64,000 nt of DNA from Chromatiales bacterium (GTDB lineage Bacteria > Pseudomonadota > Gammaproteobacteria > JAGRGH01), in the NCBI GenBank assembly GCA_020445605.1, contig JAGRGH010000057.1:1-64000 (forward strand), read 5' to 3'. The notes below the pieces were generated by a model. That model had not been told where the DNA came from. It worked only from the letters and a program-made list of their open reading frames with translations, and did not search any database. The position numbers and the translations under genes are program-made. How positions within the stretch are numbered: position 1 is the stretch's first letter; the number at the start of each line of letters is the position of its first letter. Positions 36,393 through 46,108 of the stretch are shown here, in pieces.

Positions 36393-36842
36393 TTAGCCCG
36401 CCGGCGTGCCGGCGACCATCGCGCCACCGCCGAGCACGGCGGCCAGGACGAGGCCGATGACGATGCTGATCGCGACGATCACGAGCGCGACGATCACGCC
36501 CTGACCGAAGCCGACCGGCTGGCCGGACTGGCCGATGAGCTTGTTGCCGTAGTACCACCCACCGAACAGGATGCCGATCACCCAGCTGGCGATGTTCGGG
36601 ATCGAGAACGTCGAACCCTGGGCGTCCATCCCCATCACCAGGCCGATGATCATGCCGATCACCGCGGTCACGAGATAGACGACGAAGGTCAGGCCGTAGG
36701 CCTTGCCGTAGGACAGCTTCGTCTTGACGATGATCTTGTTGGCGAGCATCAAAAAGAGCGCGCCGATCAAGCTTCCGATTGCGACCGCAACGACGAGAAT
36801 TACGAGCGCAATTGCAATTCCAATGATTCCGGCTGATTCCAT
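36393..36842 (-). CDS. Small integral membrane protein of unknown function
   Basis: A 149-residue protein with four clear membrane helices: IIGIAIALVILVVAVAIGSL; KAYGLTFVVYLVTAVIGMII; SWVIGILFGGWYYG; VIVALVIVAISIVIGLVLAA. Small residues dominate and there are few charges. No known family was recognised. A good intrinsic terminator follows, so it is probably transcribed alone. The DNA around its start is less GC-rich than the surroundings. Confidence 0.75.
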   Translation of the reverse strand: MESAGIIGIAIALVILVVAVAIGSLIGALFLMLANKIIVKTKLSYGKAYGLTFVVYLVTAVIGMIIGLVMGMDAQGSTFSIPNIASWVIGILFGGWYYGNKLIGQSGQPVGFGQGVIVALVIVAISIVIGLVLAAVLGGGAMVAGTPAG

Positions 36843-36987
36843 GATTTTCTCCAGACGTTATTGAGTTGGTTTCCGCAGGCGGCGTGCCCAGACACCGACC
36901 GACGAGCCACGGCATCCAGGCCCGAGACACCCCGTGCGTCGGGCCATTATGCGCGCCCCGCGACCCGGCGCGCGACCTTGCGAGCGA

Positions 36988-37779
36988 TCAACGTCCCGGC
37001 CGCACGACCCGACCCGCGACCAGCACGCCGACGGCGACGGTCACGATCAGCAGCGTCGCGAGCGCGTTGATCTGCGGCGACACGCCCAGCCGGACGCTGG
37101 AATACACGACCATCGGCAGGGTCGAACTGCCCGGCCCGGAGGTGAAGCTCGCGACCACCAGATCATCGAACGACAGCGTGAACGCCAGCAGCCAGCCGGC
37201 CGCGAGCGCCGGCCAGAGCAGGGGCACGGTCACGCCCCAGAACGTCCGCCACGGCGGCGCGCCGAGATCGGCGGCGGCCTCCTCCAGCGCGGGGTCCATG
37301 CGTACGACGCGTGCCTGCACCACCACGGCCACATAGGCCACCGCAAAGCTCGCATGCGCGATGCCGACCGTCAGCACACCGCGCCCGGACGGCCAGCCGA
37401 CGACAGACTCCAGCGCGACGAACAGCAGCAGCGAAGACAGCCCGAGGATCACATCCGGCATCACCAGCGGCGCGCTGGTGAACAGCACCAGCAGGCCACG
37501 GCCGCGAAACCGCCGATACCGCGCCAGCGCGAGTCCCGCGAGACCGCCAAGTACGGTCGCGACCGTGGCCGCGAGCGCCGCGACCTTGACGCTGATCCAC
37601 GCCGCGCCCAGCAGCTGATCGTTTTCCAGCAGCGCGCCGTACCACTGCGTCGAGAAACCGCTCCAGACCGTCACCAGACGCGACTCGTTGAACGAATACG
37701 CCACCAGCAGCGCGATCGGCAGGTACAGAAACACGAAGCCGAACACCAGCAGGCCGAACACCACCGCGCCGCGTCGCAT
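36988..37779 (-). CDS. potI: Spermidine/putrescine ABC transporter permease PotI/PotC type
   Basis: A 263-residue permease with six membrane helices and the EAA loop EEAAADLGAPPWRTFWGVTVP, which contacts the ATPase. The features FNESRLVTVWSGFSTQWY and SFDDLVVASFTSGPGSSTLP are typical of PotC/PotI. It is the last gene of potF-A-H-I and overlaps potH by four bases (ATGA). Together they import a polyamine such as putrescine. Confidence 0.93.
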   Translation of the reverse strand: MRRGAVVFGLLVFGFVFLYLPIALLVAYSFNESRLVTVWSGFSTQWYGALLENDQLLGAAWISVKVAALAATVATVLGGLAGLALARYRRFRGRGLLVLFTSAPLVMPDVILGLSSLLLFVALESVVGWPSGRGVLTVGIAHASFAVAYVAVVVQARVVRMDPALEEAAADLGAPPWRTFWGVTVPLLWPALAAGWLLAFTLSFDDLVVASFTSGPGSSTLPMVVYSSVRLGVSPQINALATLLIVTVAVGVLVAGRVVRPGR

Positions 37780-38669
37780 CAGGCCGCGCCCTCGTCACGC
37801 GCGCGCACGCGCTCGAAGATCAGCACCGGAACGGCCAGCGCCAGCAGCAGCGCGACGGCCACGGCCGAGGCCATCGGCCAGTCGCGGTTGGAGAAGAACT
37901 CCGTCCACAGCACCTTGCCGATCATCAGCGTATCGGGGCCGCCGAGCAGGTCCGGGATCACGAACTCGCCGACCGCCGGCACGAACACCAGCAGCGCGCC
38001 GGCGATGATGCCGGGCATCGCGAGTGGAACCGTCACGCGCCAGAAAACGGCGGTCGGACCGGCACCCAGGTCAGCCGCGGCCTCGCCGAGCGAGCGGTCC
38101 ATGCGTGCCAGCACGGCATACACCGGCAGCACCATGAACGGCAGATACGCGTAGACCATGCCGAGCACGACGGCGAAGTTGGTGTGCAGCAGTTCCAGCG
38201 GCTCGTCGATCAGCCCGAGCCAGATGAGGAATTCGTTCGCGAAGCCGTTGGGCTTGAGGATGCCGATCCACGCGTAGACACGGATCAGAAAACTCGTCCA
38301 GAACGGCAGGATCACCGCAAGCAGCAAGGCAAACCGCAGCCGCGGCGCGGCGCGCACGATGCCGAGCGCCATCGGCACGCCAATCAGGATGCAGCCGAGC
38401 GTCGCGAATGCGGCGAGCCCCAGGGCACTGAGCCAGGCGTCGAGGTACAGGCCGTCCTGCCACAGCAGCGCGTAGTTCGCGCCGTACAGGTCGAGTGAGT
38501 GGGTGCCGTCGGCGGCGGTCGATACAAGCGGCGAGTACGGCGGCTGTCCGAAGCGCGATTCCGACACGCTGATGCGCAGGATCATCGCCAGCGGTGCACC
38601 GAAGAACACCGCCATCCAGACCAGCGGGGCGGCGGCCAGCCAGCCGGGACGCGGGCCGGCGGCCCTCAC
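37779..38669 (-). CDS. potH: Spermidine/putrescine ABC transporter permease PotH/PotB type
   Basis: A 296-residue permease starting at a GTG at 38669 (GTGA overlap with the potA stop). It has six helices and the EAA loop GEAAADLGAGPTAVFWRVTVP. The periplasmic stretch YGANYALLWQDGLYLDAW and PFWTSFLIRVYAWIGILKPNG match PotH/PotB. The frame is open further upstream but only as the shadow of potA. Confidence 0.93.
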   Translation of the reverse strand: MRAAGPRPGWLAAAPLVWMAVFFGAPLAMILRISVSESRFGQPPYSPLVSTAADGTHSLDLYGANYALLWQDGLYLDAWLSALGLAAFATLGCILIGVPMALGIVRAAPRLRFALLLAVILPFWTSFLIRVYAWIGILKPNGFANEFLIWLGLIDEPLELLHTNFAVVLGMVYAYLPFMVLPVYAVLARMDRSLGEAAADLGAGPTAVFWRVTVPLAMPGIIAGALLVFVPAVGEFVIPDLLGGPDTLMIGKVLWTEFFSNRDWPMASAVAVALLLALAVPVLIFERVRARDEGAA

Positions 38670-39775
38670 CGGGTCAGCACCCGCCCGTCGTGAATATGCC
38701 AGCCGATCCAGAGCGCCTCGCCGCGCCGCGGCAGTCCGCCCGCGGCGACGCCCGCATTCGTGCGCTGGGCGAGTACGCGCTGCCCGCCGGCGAGGTCCAG
38801 GTGCAGGATCGAGACATCGCCGAGATACTGGACCTCCGCGAGCTCGCCGTGCGCGCGGTTCGCGAGGTCCACCGGCTCCGCCTCGCTGACCAGCATGCGT
38901 TCCGGGCGCACGACCACGCTGACGGCGCTGCCGGCGGCAACGCTGTCGTCGACCGGCGCCCGCACGGAACGCGCGAAGCCGTCGCACTGGATCTCGGCGA
39001 CCCCCTTCGACTGCGCCAGCACGCGGCCATCGAAACGATTGCTGCTGCCGACAAAGCCCGCGACCAACCGGTTCGCGGGCCGTTCATAGACTTCCTCGGG
39101 CGGGGCGACCTGCCACAGCTGACCTTCCGCCATCACGCCGACCCGGCCGGCGAGCGTGAGCGCCTCGTCCTGATCGTGGGTGACCATGATGAAGGTCATG
39201 TCCAGCCGGCGCTGGATCGCGGCAAGCTCGAAGCGCGTGTGCTCGCGCAGCCGGCGGTCGAGCGCGGCCAACGGTTCGTCGAGCAGCAGCAGTTTCGGTC
39301 GCGGCGCCAGCGCGCGCGCCAGTGCCACACGCTGGCGCTGACCACCGGAGAGCTGATCGGGACGGCGCCGGCCGAATTCCGCCATGTGCACGAGTTCGAG
39401 CATCTCGTCGACGCGTGTGCGGATCTGCGCGCGCTCCATGCCGCGCTGGCGCAGGCCGAACGCGATGTTGTCCGCCACACTCAGATGCGGAAACAGCGCA
39501 TAGGACTGGAACATCGTATGCACCGGCCGGCGGTGGGCCGGCAGGTCCGTGACATCCTGCCCGCCGATGCGGATGCGGCCGGATTCCGGCCGCTCCAGCC
39601 CCGCGAGCAGACGCAGCAGTGTGGTCTTGCCGCTGCCGGAGGCGCCGAGCAGGGCGAAGAACTCGCCCTGCCCGATGTTCAGGGATACCGAATCGAGCGC
39701 CAGCGTCGATCCATAACGCTTGGTGACCGACTCGATTTCGACCAGCGGCGCGGATACGCCGCCGCCATCGCTCAA
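38666..39775 (-). CDS. potA: Spermidine/putrescine ABC transporter ATPase PotA/PotG type
   Basis: About 369 residues. Walker A GASGSGKTT, signature LSGGQRQRVALARAL, Walker B LLLLDEPLAALD and the switch histidine in MVTHDQDEAL are all present. A C-terminal TOBE-like domain (GEALWIGWHIHDGRVL) follows. I chose the TTG at 39775, which gives a four-base TTGA overlap with potF like the other junctions of this operon; a GTG at 39799 is the alternative. It powers polyamine uptake. Confidence 0.92.
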   Translation of the reverse strand: MSDGGGVSAPLVEIESVTKRYGSTLALDSVSLNIGQGEFFALLGASGSGKTTLLRLLAGLERPESGRIRIGGQDVTDLPAHRRPVHTMFQSYALFPHLSVADNIAFGLRQRGMERAQIRTRVDEMLELVHMAEFGRRRPDQLSGGQRQRVALARALAPRPKLLLLDEPLAALDRRLREHTRFELAAIQRRLDMTFIMVTHDQDEALTLAGRVGVMAEGQLWQVAPPEEVYERPANRLVAGFVGSSNRFDGRVLAQSKGVAEIQCDGFARSVRAPVDDSVAAGSAVSVVVRPERMLVSEAEPVDLANRAHGELAEVQYLGDVSILHLDLAGGQRVLAQRTNAGVAAGGLPRRGEALWIGWHIHDGRVLTR

Positions 39776-40869
39776 CGTCCGGCCTTGATGCGGGTCCACA
39801 CCCGCGAGCGCGTGCGTTGCTGGGCGCCGCTCTGTTCGGCCGGCGAATGCAGCTTCGCGCGCACCTCCGCGGGCGGATAGACGCTGGGATCGTCACGCAC
39901 CTCGGCCGAAACGAATTCCAGTGCCGCGGCATTCGCGCTCGGGTAGACCACCTCGTCGGTGATCCGCGCAATGACCTTCGGGCGCATCAGGAAATCGATG
40001 AACCGGTGCGCATTGTCCGGATGCGGCGCATCGGCCGGGATTGCCATCACGTCATTGGCGAGCAACGCGCCCTGGGCGGGCACCAGATAGCGAATCTCGT
40101 TGCCGTTGTTGGCCTCGACGGCACGATCGCGGGCCTGCAGGATGTCGCCGGAATAGCCGTGCGCGATGCACAGATCGCCATTGGCGAGATCGTTGATGTA
40201 CTGCGAGGAATGGAAATAGCGGATGTTCTTGCGCACGGCCGCGAATGTCTTCTCGGCGACACCCATGTCCGCGCTGGTGCTGGAATCCGGGTTCTTGCCG
40301 GCATAAAACAGCGCACCGGCCAGCCCCTCGGTCGAGTCATCCAGCACACTGATGCCGCATGCGCCGAGCTTAGACGAAACCGCGGGATCGAAGATCAGCC
40401 CCCAGCCCATCGGCATCGGCGTGTCGCCAAGTGCCGCCTTGACCTTCGCGACGTTATAGCCGAGGCCCGTGGAACTCCACATGTACGGCACCAGGTGCGC
40501 ATTGCCCGGGTCGATGCCCGAGAGCTGCTTCATGATGTTCGCGTCGAGGTTGGCGTACTGCGTGAACTTCGACTTGTCGAGGGCGCGGTAGAGCTTCGCC
40601 TGCAGATGGCGGGCGGCAAACGGCCGGTCGGTCGGGAACACCACGTCATAGCCGCTGTTGCCGGCAAGCAGCTTGGCCTCGAGGATCTCGTTGCTGTCGT
40701 AGACGTCGTACACGACCTTGATGCCAGTCTCCGCGGAGAACTCCTCGAGCACGTCGGTCGCGATGTAATCGCTCCAGTTGAAGACGTTCAGAACGGGCTC
40801 TTCCGCGGCCCGCAGCGGTGCCGCCGCAAACAACGCGACGGCAATGAGGCAACCACGCAGCGATTTCAT
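39772..40869 (-). CDS. potF: Periplasmic polyamine-binding protein PotF/PotD type
   Basis: A 365-residue protein with a signal peptide (KSLRGCLIAVALFAAAPLRA). The mature start VLNVFNWSDYIATDVLEEF carries the NWSDY motif of polyamine-binding proteins. VFPTDRPFAARHLQAKLYRAL and CIAHGYSGDILQARDRA are further family segments. It delivers putrescine or spermidine to PotAHI. The ATG at 40869 (MKSLRG) is preferred over a longer open frame. First gene of the operon. Confidence 0.93.
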   Translation of the reverse strand: MKSLRGCLIAVALFAAAPLRAAEEPVLNVFNWSDYIATDVLEEFSAETGIKVVYDVYDSNEILEAKLLAGNSGYDVVFPTDRPFAARHLQAKLYRALDKSKFTQYANLDANIMKQLSGIDPGNAHLVPYMWSSTGLGYNVAKVKAALGDTPMPMGWGLIFDPAVSSKLGACGISVLDDSTEGLAGALFYAGKNPDSSTSADMGVAEKTFAAVRKNIRYFHSSQYINDLANGDLCIAHGYSGDILQARDRAVEANNGNEIRYLVPAQGALLANDVMAIPADAPHPDNAHRFIDFLMRPKVIARITDEVVYPSANAAALEFVSAEVRDDPSVYPPAEVRAKLHSPAEQSGAQQRTRSRVWTRIKAGR

Positions 40870-41003
40870 GAATCGACGACCTCTGAGAAAAGGGAATCCC
40901 GGGACTCGCGCCATGCCGACCGCCCGAGGGAAGGGGCAGCAATCCAGACAGCGCGCGGGGGAAGGTCGAACAACCGTCCCGCGCGGCAAATCATACGCCG
41001 CAG

Positions 41004-41498
41004 TCAGCCGCCCTGCGCGCGAATCCGGCGCAGGATGGCGGCGACCAGGTCGCGCTCCATCTCGCGGCGCACAAAGGTCTCTTCCTCGGCGCGGCCGACG
41101 ACCTGGGTCTCGTCGTAAAGCTGTTCGCGGACGACCTGGAGTTCCTGCGACTCGATCAGCGTCCCGCCGGCGGCGGACCGCAGATCGAAACGGGCGGACA
41201 GGGTCAGCTCGCGCTCGCGCACCCGCCCGTCGGCACCGACCGAGAGCGTGCGCCGCTCGAAGCGTGAATTCAGCAGCCGCAGCGCGGAACCCGAGCCGTC
41301 GTCGACGACCCGCGCCCCGGCCGCCTCGAGCTGACGGCGCAGGCCCTGGACGAGCGGGTCGAAGGCATCGCCGACGACCGCGACCGTGCCGAGCGAGGCC
41401 GGCAGGGGCTCGTCACCGCGCAGGTGAAAACCGCAGCCTGCGAGCAGAAACAGGCCGGCCAAGATCGTCGCTGAGGCAATCCGCTTGGAAAAACGCAT
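41004..41498 (-). CDS. lptE: LPS-assembly lipoprotein LptE
   Basis: A 164-residue outer-membrane lipoprotein. The lipobox is FLLAGCGFHLRGD, with the typical C-G-F-H-L-R-G start of LptE. It sits inside LptD and helps place lipopolysaccharide in the outer leaflet. It lies 11 bases after leuS, the standard order. The usual next gene, holA, is not there; the polyamine operon follows. Confidence 0.93.
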   Translation of the reverse strand: MRFSKRIASATILAGLFLLAGCGFHLRGDEPLPASLGTVAVVGDAFDPLVQGLRRQLEAAGARVVDDGSGSALRLLNSRFERRTLSVGADGRVRERELTLSARFDLRSAAGGTLIESQELQVVREQLYDETQVVGRAEEETFVRREMERDLVAAILRRIRAQGG

Positions 41499-41509
41499 CG
41501 GGCTACCCG

Positions 41510-44101
41510 TCAGTCCGAAACCACGAGATTGACCAGTTTGCCCGGAACGACCACGGCTTTGCGAATCGAGCGGCCCGCGGTGAAGCGGCGTACGTCCGGA
41601 TGCGCCCGGGCGATGGCCTCGAGTTCGGACTGGTCGGCGTCCGACGGGGCCTCGGTCTCGCCGCGCTTCTTGCCGTTGACCATCAGCACGATCCGCTTCG
41701 TGTCGCGCACCAGGGCGCGCGGATCGACCTCCGGCCAGCCGGCATCCAGCACCTCGTCGCCGTAGCCGAGTTCGCGCCACAGCTCGTGTGCAACGTGCGG
41801 CGCGATCGGCGCCAGCAGGCGCAGCACGACGCCCATGCCCTCGACCAGGGTCGCCTCGTCGGCGGGTTGGTCGCCGAGTTTGTAGAGCGTGTTGACGATG
41901 GTCATGCAGGTCGACACGACCGTGTTGAACTGGTTGCGCTCGTAGTCGAAGTTCGCCTTTTTCAGCGCGCTGTGAATCTCGAAGCGCGCATCGGCATTGG
42001 CGCCGTTCGCCGCCGCAGGCCGGCCGTAGAACGCCGTGCGACGCTCGGCGGCCAGCGCCCACAGGCGTTTCAGAAACCGGTGCGCACCCTCGACGCCGGC
42101 ATCGCTCCACTCCAGCGTCTGCTCCGGCGGCGCGGTGAACATCATGTACAGGCGCACGGTATCGGCGCCGTAGCGCTCGACCAGCGACTGCGGATCGATG
42201 CCGTTGCGCTTGGATTTCGACATGGTGCCGATGCCGTCGTAATCGACCGGCCGGCCGTCGGCCTTGCTGGTCGCGGCGGTGACGTTGCCGGCCGCATCGC
42301 GCGTGAGTTCGACCTCGTCCGGCGCGAAATACACCACGCCGCCCTTCTCGGTGCGACGCTTGAAGATGTGGTTGAGCACCATGCCCTGGGTCAGCAGGCG
42401 CACAAACGGCTCGTCGTATTCGACCAGCCCGGTGTCGCGCATGACGCGGCTCCAGAAGCGCGAATACAGCAGGTGCAGGATCGCGTGTTCGATGCCGCCG
42501 ATGTACTGGTCGACCGGCATCCAATACCGGGCGCCGGCGTCCACGGGCGCGGCGTCCGCCTTCGGGCTGCAATAGCGCGCGTAGTACCAGGACGAATCCA
42601 CGAAGGTGTCCATGGTGTCGGTCTCGCGCCGTGCCGGCGCGCCGCACTTCGGGCATTCGGTGTTGATGAAGTCCTCGCGCGTGCGCAGCGGATTGCCGCT
42701 GCCGTCAGGCACGCAGTCCTCGGGCAGCACGACCGGCAGCTCGCTGCCCGGCACCGGCACCACGCCGCAGGTCTCGCAGTGCACCAGCGGGATCGGGCAA
42801 CCCCAGTAACGCTGCCGCGAGATGCCCCAGTCACGCAGCCGGTACTGCCGCTGTCGGTCGCCGAGACCGTGACCGGCGAGGCTCGCCGCGATGGCATCGA
42901 CGGCGGCTGCGTAATCGAGCCCGTCGTACGCGCCGGAGTTCACGCAGCGACCGCGCGTCTTGTCCGCGTACCAGTCCTGCCAGGCCTCGGTCGAGAACGT
43001 CTCGCCGTCCACCGCGATGACCTGCTGGATCGGCAGGCCATAGCGCTGCGCGAAATGAAAGTCGCGCTCGTCGTGCGCGGGCACGGCCATGACCGCCCCT
43101 TCGCCGTAACCCATGAGCACGTAGTTACCGACCCACACGGGAACCTCGGCACCGGTCAGCGGATGGGTCACGGAGATGCCCGTGGGCATGCCCTTTTTCT
43201 CGATCGTCGCGAGATCGGCCTCCATGACTGAACCGTGCCGGCACTCGGCGATGAAGGCGGCGAGTTGCGGATTGTCGCGCGCCGCGCGCTCGGCGAGCGG
43301 GTGTTCGGCCGCGACCGCGCAGAAGGTCACGCCCATGATGGTGTCGGCGCGGGTCGTGAACACCCACAGCTGGCCGGGCTCGCCATCCAGCTCATAGGGG
43401 AACGCGAAGCGCACGCCCTCGCTGCGGCCGATCCAGTTCGCCTGCATCGCGCGCACGCGCTCGGGCCATTCCGGCAGCTGCTCGAGCCCGTCGAGCAGTT
43501 CGTCCGCATAGCGCGTGATCGCGAGGTAGTACATCGGGATCTCGCGCTTTTCGACCGGCGCGCCGGTGCGCCAGCCGCGGCCGTCGATGACCTGCTCGTT
43601 CGCGAGCACGGTCTGGTCGACCGGGTCCCAGTTCACGACACCGGTCTTCTGATAGGCGATGCCGCTTTCGAGCATGCGCAGGAACAGCCACTGGTTCCAG
43701 TGATAGTAGTCGGGCTGGCAGGTCGCGAGTTCGCGCGACCAGTCGATGCCGAAACCGAGCGCGCGCAACTGGCCGCGCATGTAGTCGATGTTGTCCCAGG
43801 TCCATTTCGCGGGCGGCACGCCGTTGGCGATGGCGGCGTTTTCGGCCGGCAGCCCGAAGGCATCCCAGCCCATCGGCTGCAGGACGTTCTTGCCGAGCAT
43901 GCGCTGGCGGCGCGTGATCACGTCGCCAATGGTGTAGTTGCGCACATGGCCCATGTGCAGCCGTCCGCTCGGGTACGGGAACATGGACAGGCAGTAGAAC
44001 TTCTCCCGGTCCGGGTCCTCGCTGGCGCGGAAGCGGCCCTGTTCATCCCAGTGACGTTGCGCATCGGCCTCGATGCGCGCGGGGTCGTAGATCGGCTCCA
44101 T
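41510..44101 (-). CDS. leuS: Leucyl-tRNA synthetase
   Basis: An 863-residue class I synthetase. The HIGH motif is in [16 protein letters not shown]. The editing domain includes [14 protein letters not shown] and PAHDERDF. A zinc-like Cys set is visible ([15 protein letters not shown]). The second catalytic loop reads TMSKSKRNG rather than KMSKSKNNG. It charges tRNA-Leu and hydrolyses wrongly charged products. The ATG at 44101 ([11 protein letters not shown]) is the conserved start. It is divergent from ybeL, as in E. coli. Confidence 0.97.
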   Translation of the reverse strand: MEPIYDPARIEADAQRHWDEQGRFRASEDPDREKFYCLSMFPYPSGRLHMGHVRNYTIGDVITRRQRMLGKNVLQPMGWDAFGLPAENAAIANGVPPAKWTWDNIDYMRGQLRALGFGIDWSRELATCQPDYYHWNQWLFLRMLESGIAYQKTGVVNWDPVDQTVLANEQVIDGRGWRTGAPVEKREIPMYYLAITRYADELLDGLEQLPEWPERVRAMQANWIGRSEGVRFAFPYELDGEPGQLWVFTTRADTIMGVTFCAVAAEHPLAERAARDNPQLAAFIAECRHGSVMEADLATIEKKGMPTGISVTHPLTGAEVPVWVGNYVLMGYGEGAVMAVPAHDERDFHFAQRYGLPIQQVIAVDGETFSTEAWQDWYADKTRGRCVNSGAYDGLDYAAAVDAIAASLAGHGLGDRQRQYRLRDWGISRQRYWGCPIPLVHCETCGVVPVPGSELPVVLPEDCVPDGSGNPLRTREDFINTECPKCGAPARRETDTMDTFVDSSWYYARYCSPKADAAPVDAGARYWMPVDQYIGGIEHAILHLLYSRFWSRVMRDTGLVEYDEPFVRLLTQGMVLNHIFKRRTEKGGVVYFAPDEVELTRDAAGNVTAATSKADGRPVDYDGIGTMSKSKRNGIDPQSLVERYGADTVRLYMMFTAPPEQTLEWSDAGVEGAHRFLKRLWALAAERRTAFYGRPAAANGANADARFEIHSALKKANFDYERNQFNTVVSTCMTIVNTLYKLGDQPADEATLVEGMGVVLRLLAPIAPHVAHELWRELGYGDEVLDAGWPEVDPRALVRDTKRIVLMVNGKKRGETEAPSDADQSELEAIARAHPDVRRFTAGRSIRKAVVVPGKLVNLVVSD

Positions 44102-44292
44102 GGGGGATTGTTCTGGATCGGCGCGGCGCTGAAAGGCCGCGAAGCTTACCGCAAATGACCCGCCGCCTGCCGTATCGCGCGGGCCTGAACGACCCGGCGC
44201 GAACGCCGAAATCCGCGATTTCCTTGACCCCGACGTGCGTGGCACGCGGCCGCTTGATCTATGATCGGGACCAGTCGCCCCGGGAGGTCCAC

Positions 44293-44811
44293 ATGAGCGA
44301 GAACGAACCGCAGCACCACGAGCGCATGAAACGCCTGACCGACGCCTACGAGCGCATGCTCGAACACGTCTCCAGCGCGATCGACAAGGCCGGGCACGAG
44401 ACCCTGCCCACACTCAAGCGCCTGCTGGCCGATGCGCGCGAGGCCGCGGTCGAGTTCGGCGAGATCACCCGCGAGGAGGCCGAGAAGGTCTCGCACTGGG
44501 TACACCGGGACGTGGAACACGCCGCGGAGTTCCAGCAGCGCACCGGCAACGAACTGCGCGACTGGCTGCGCTTCGACATCGAGCAGGTCGAGGCGCGGTT
44601 CATGGACTGGTTCGCGCTGGCGACCGACACCAGCCGTGTGGTGCTGGGCCAGTGGGCCGAACGCGCGAGCCACTATCACACCGGCGAGATCACCGGCCCC
44701 GGTCGACTGACCTGCGAGAACTGCGGTGCGCATGTCACGCTGCGTGCAGCCGGTCCGGTGCCGCATTGCCCGCAATGCGACGGTACGGAGTTCCAGCGCG
44801 AGGAGCCTTAG
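44293..44811 (+). CDS. ybeL: YbeL/DUF1451 family zinc-ribbon protein
   Basis: A 172-residue protein. The helical N-terminal part ([18 protein letters not shown]...) is followed by a C-terminal zinc ribbon CENCGAH...CPQCDG. YbeL proteins have this plan and no established function. The start follows a ggaggt ribosome site. Its stop codon (tag, 44809–44811) lies inside the left end of dispersed element copy B. Confidence 0.88.
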   Translation: MSENEPQHHERMKRLTDAYERMLEHVSSAIDKAGHETLPTLKRLLADAREAAVEFGEITREEAEKVSHWVHRDVEHAAEFQQRTGNELRDWLRFDIEQVEARFMDWFALATDTSRVVLGQWAERASHYHTGEITGPGRLTCENCGAHVTLRAAGPVPHCPQCDGTEFQREEP

Positions 44812-44919
44812 CAGCCTATTGAAAAAGGTCCATCCACGGCCTTATCAACGTCGCAACCGAAAAGCGCGGTTTTCGGTTGCTCACAGGCCGTTGAAAAGAG
44901 AATTTCAGCAGCCGGTCAA
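44808..44919. repeat. Dispersed palindromic element, copy B (112 bp)
   Basis: Ends ttagcagcctattgaaa and tttcagcagccggtcaa are related to the terminal repeats of copy A. The inner hairpin gcaaccgaaaa/ttttcggttgc (44853–44880) is perfect. The left end contains the stop of ybeL and the right end contains the stop of the convergent sterol-desaturase-like gene, so the element fills the whole space between them and may act as a two-way terminator. Confidence 0.87.
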
Positions 44920-45773
44920 TCCGTAGTAACGACCGCGCCGATCGGCCTTGGCGGTGCCGGTGCACGAAATCGCTCGCCACGAAACGGCATCAGCAGCATC
45001 TGGTCCAGCCGCGTGTCGCGGCGGTCGCGAAAGCGTTCCAGACCGATCTCCATGCTTTCGTGATCCTGAAACGGGCGCTGGCGCGCGGTGCCGAACAGAT
45101 GGTCGAACCAGGGAAAGTTCTGCCCATAGTTGCTGTCGGTATAGCGCCGATCACTGGAATGGTGCAGGCGGTGGAAATCCGGTGTCACGATGAAATACCG
45201 GAGCCAACGCTCGATCTTTTCCGGAATCCGCACGTTGGCGTGACTGAACAGGTCGTGCAGCACGCCGAACGCCTCGTACAGAATCAGCGCCCACAGCGGC
45301 GCGCCCAGCGCCACCACGACCGGCAGTCGCAACAGCGCCATGACCAGCACCACCAGCGGGTGCGAGCGATAGGTCAGCGTGACATCGAATTCCGTATCGC
45401 TGTGATGCACGGCATGCAACCGCCACAGCAGCGGCGAACGGTGCATCCATCGGTGATAGAGATACAGCGTCAGGTCCATCACCAGAAAGGTGACGATCAG
45501 CGAGGCAACCGCGCCGGGTTCCCACCATTGCAGCAATCCGAACTGCTGCTGGTCCACCCACCAGGCGGTGGACAGAATCAGGGCGAGTTTGACCCAGTCG
45601 GCGGCGAGAATGCTGACCAGCGTAAGGCCCAGATTATTGAGCCAGCGCCAGCCCAGCGTGGCGGTGATGTTTCGTCGGGGAACGGTGGATTCCGCCAGCG
45701 CGACCACCACGAAGCCGAACACCATGGCGGCGAGGATGATCTCGCCCTCGTGTTCCAGAAGGAACGCTTCCAC
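44916..45773 (-). CDS. Sterol desaturase / fatty acid hydroxylase family membrane protein
   Basis: A 285-residue membrane protein with about four helices. The di-iron histidine motifs are YHRWMHRS, LHAVHHSD and FHRLHHSSD, with spacing typical of the fatty acid hydroxylase superfamily. It probably hydroxylates or desaturates a lipid using O2; which lipid is unknown. It stands between lnt and leuS, where most relatives have no such gene, and its last codons are contributed by repeat copy B. Confidence 0.88.
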   Translation of the reverse strand: MEAFLLEHEGEIILAAMVFGFVVVALAESTVPRRNITATLGWRWLNNLGLTLVSILAADWVKLALILSTAWWVDQQQFGLLQWWEPGAVASLIVTFLVMDLTLYLYHRWMHRSPLLWRLHAVHHSDTEFDVTLTYRSHPLVVLVMALLRLPVVVALGAPLWALILYEAFGVLHDLFSHANVRIPEKIERWLRYFIVTPDFHRLHHSSDRRYTDSNYGQNFPWFDHLFGTARQRPFQDHESMEIGLERFRDRRDTRLDQMLLMPFRGERFRAPAPPRPIGAVVTTD

Positions 45774-45834
45774 CGGCGGGATTCGATCGAAACGGGCACG
45801 GTGACCGTTGCGGCCACCGTGCCCGGGACTTCTG

Positions 45835-46005
45835 TCAGCGCTTGCGACTCTTCAGCACGCGAGCCGCCGCGACCGCCGCAACGACCGCAAGACCGCCCAG
45901 TGCCCAGGGCGAGTCAATCGGTACCGAGGTCGGCGGCAGGCCAGCCAGGGCCGAACCAGAAACCAGTGCAGCCGCCACCGCAACAACAGACTTGAACATT
46001 TGCAT
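45835..46005 (-). CDS. 56-residue exported micro-protein ending in a sorting-type tail
   Basis: The protein is a signal peptide (MQMFKSVVAVAAALVSGSAL plus AG), about eight residues, then VPIDSPWALGGLAVVAAVAA and the basic end ARVLKSRKR. The tail resembles IPTL/PEP-CTERM signals (short motif, hydrophobic helix, Arg/Lys cluster). A ggag site lies eight bases before the ATG at 46005. Almost nothing would remain after both cleavages, so it may be a tiny exosortase substrate or a regulator. The identification as a real gene rests on the start region and tail. Confidence 0.6.
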   Translation of the reverse strand: MQMFKSVVAVAAALVSGSALAGLPPTSVPIDSPWALGGLAVVAAVAAARVLKSRKR

Positions 46006-46108
46006 GATCGATCTCCAAAAATCCTTGGGATTCCGCGCGCCGGCCATCTTGTCAGATGCTGGTTTTCGATTCAAATTCCCGATCGGCCGGACCGGCGAGC
46101 GCCCCCTG

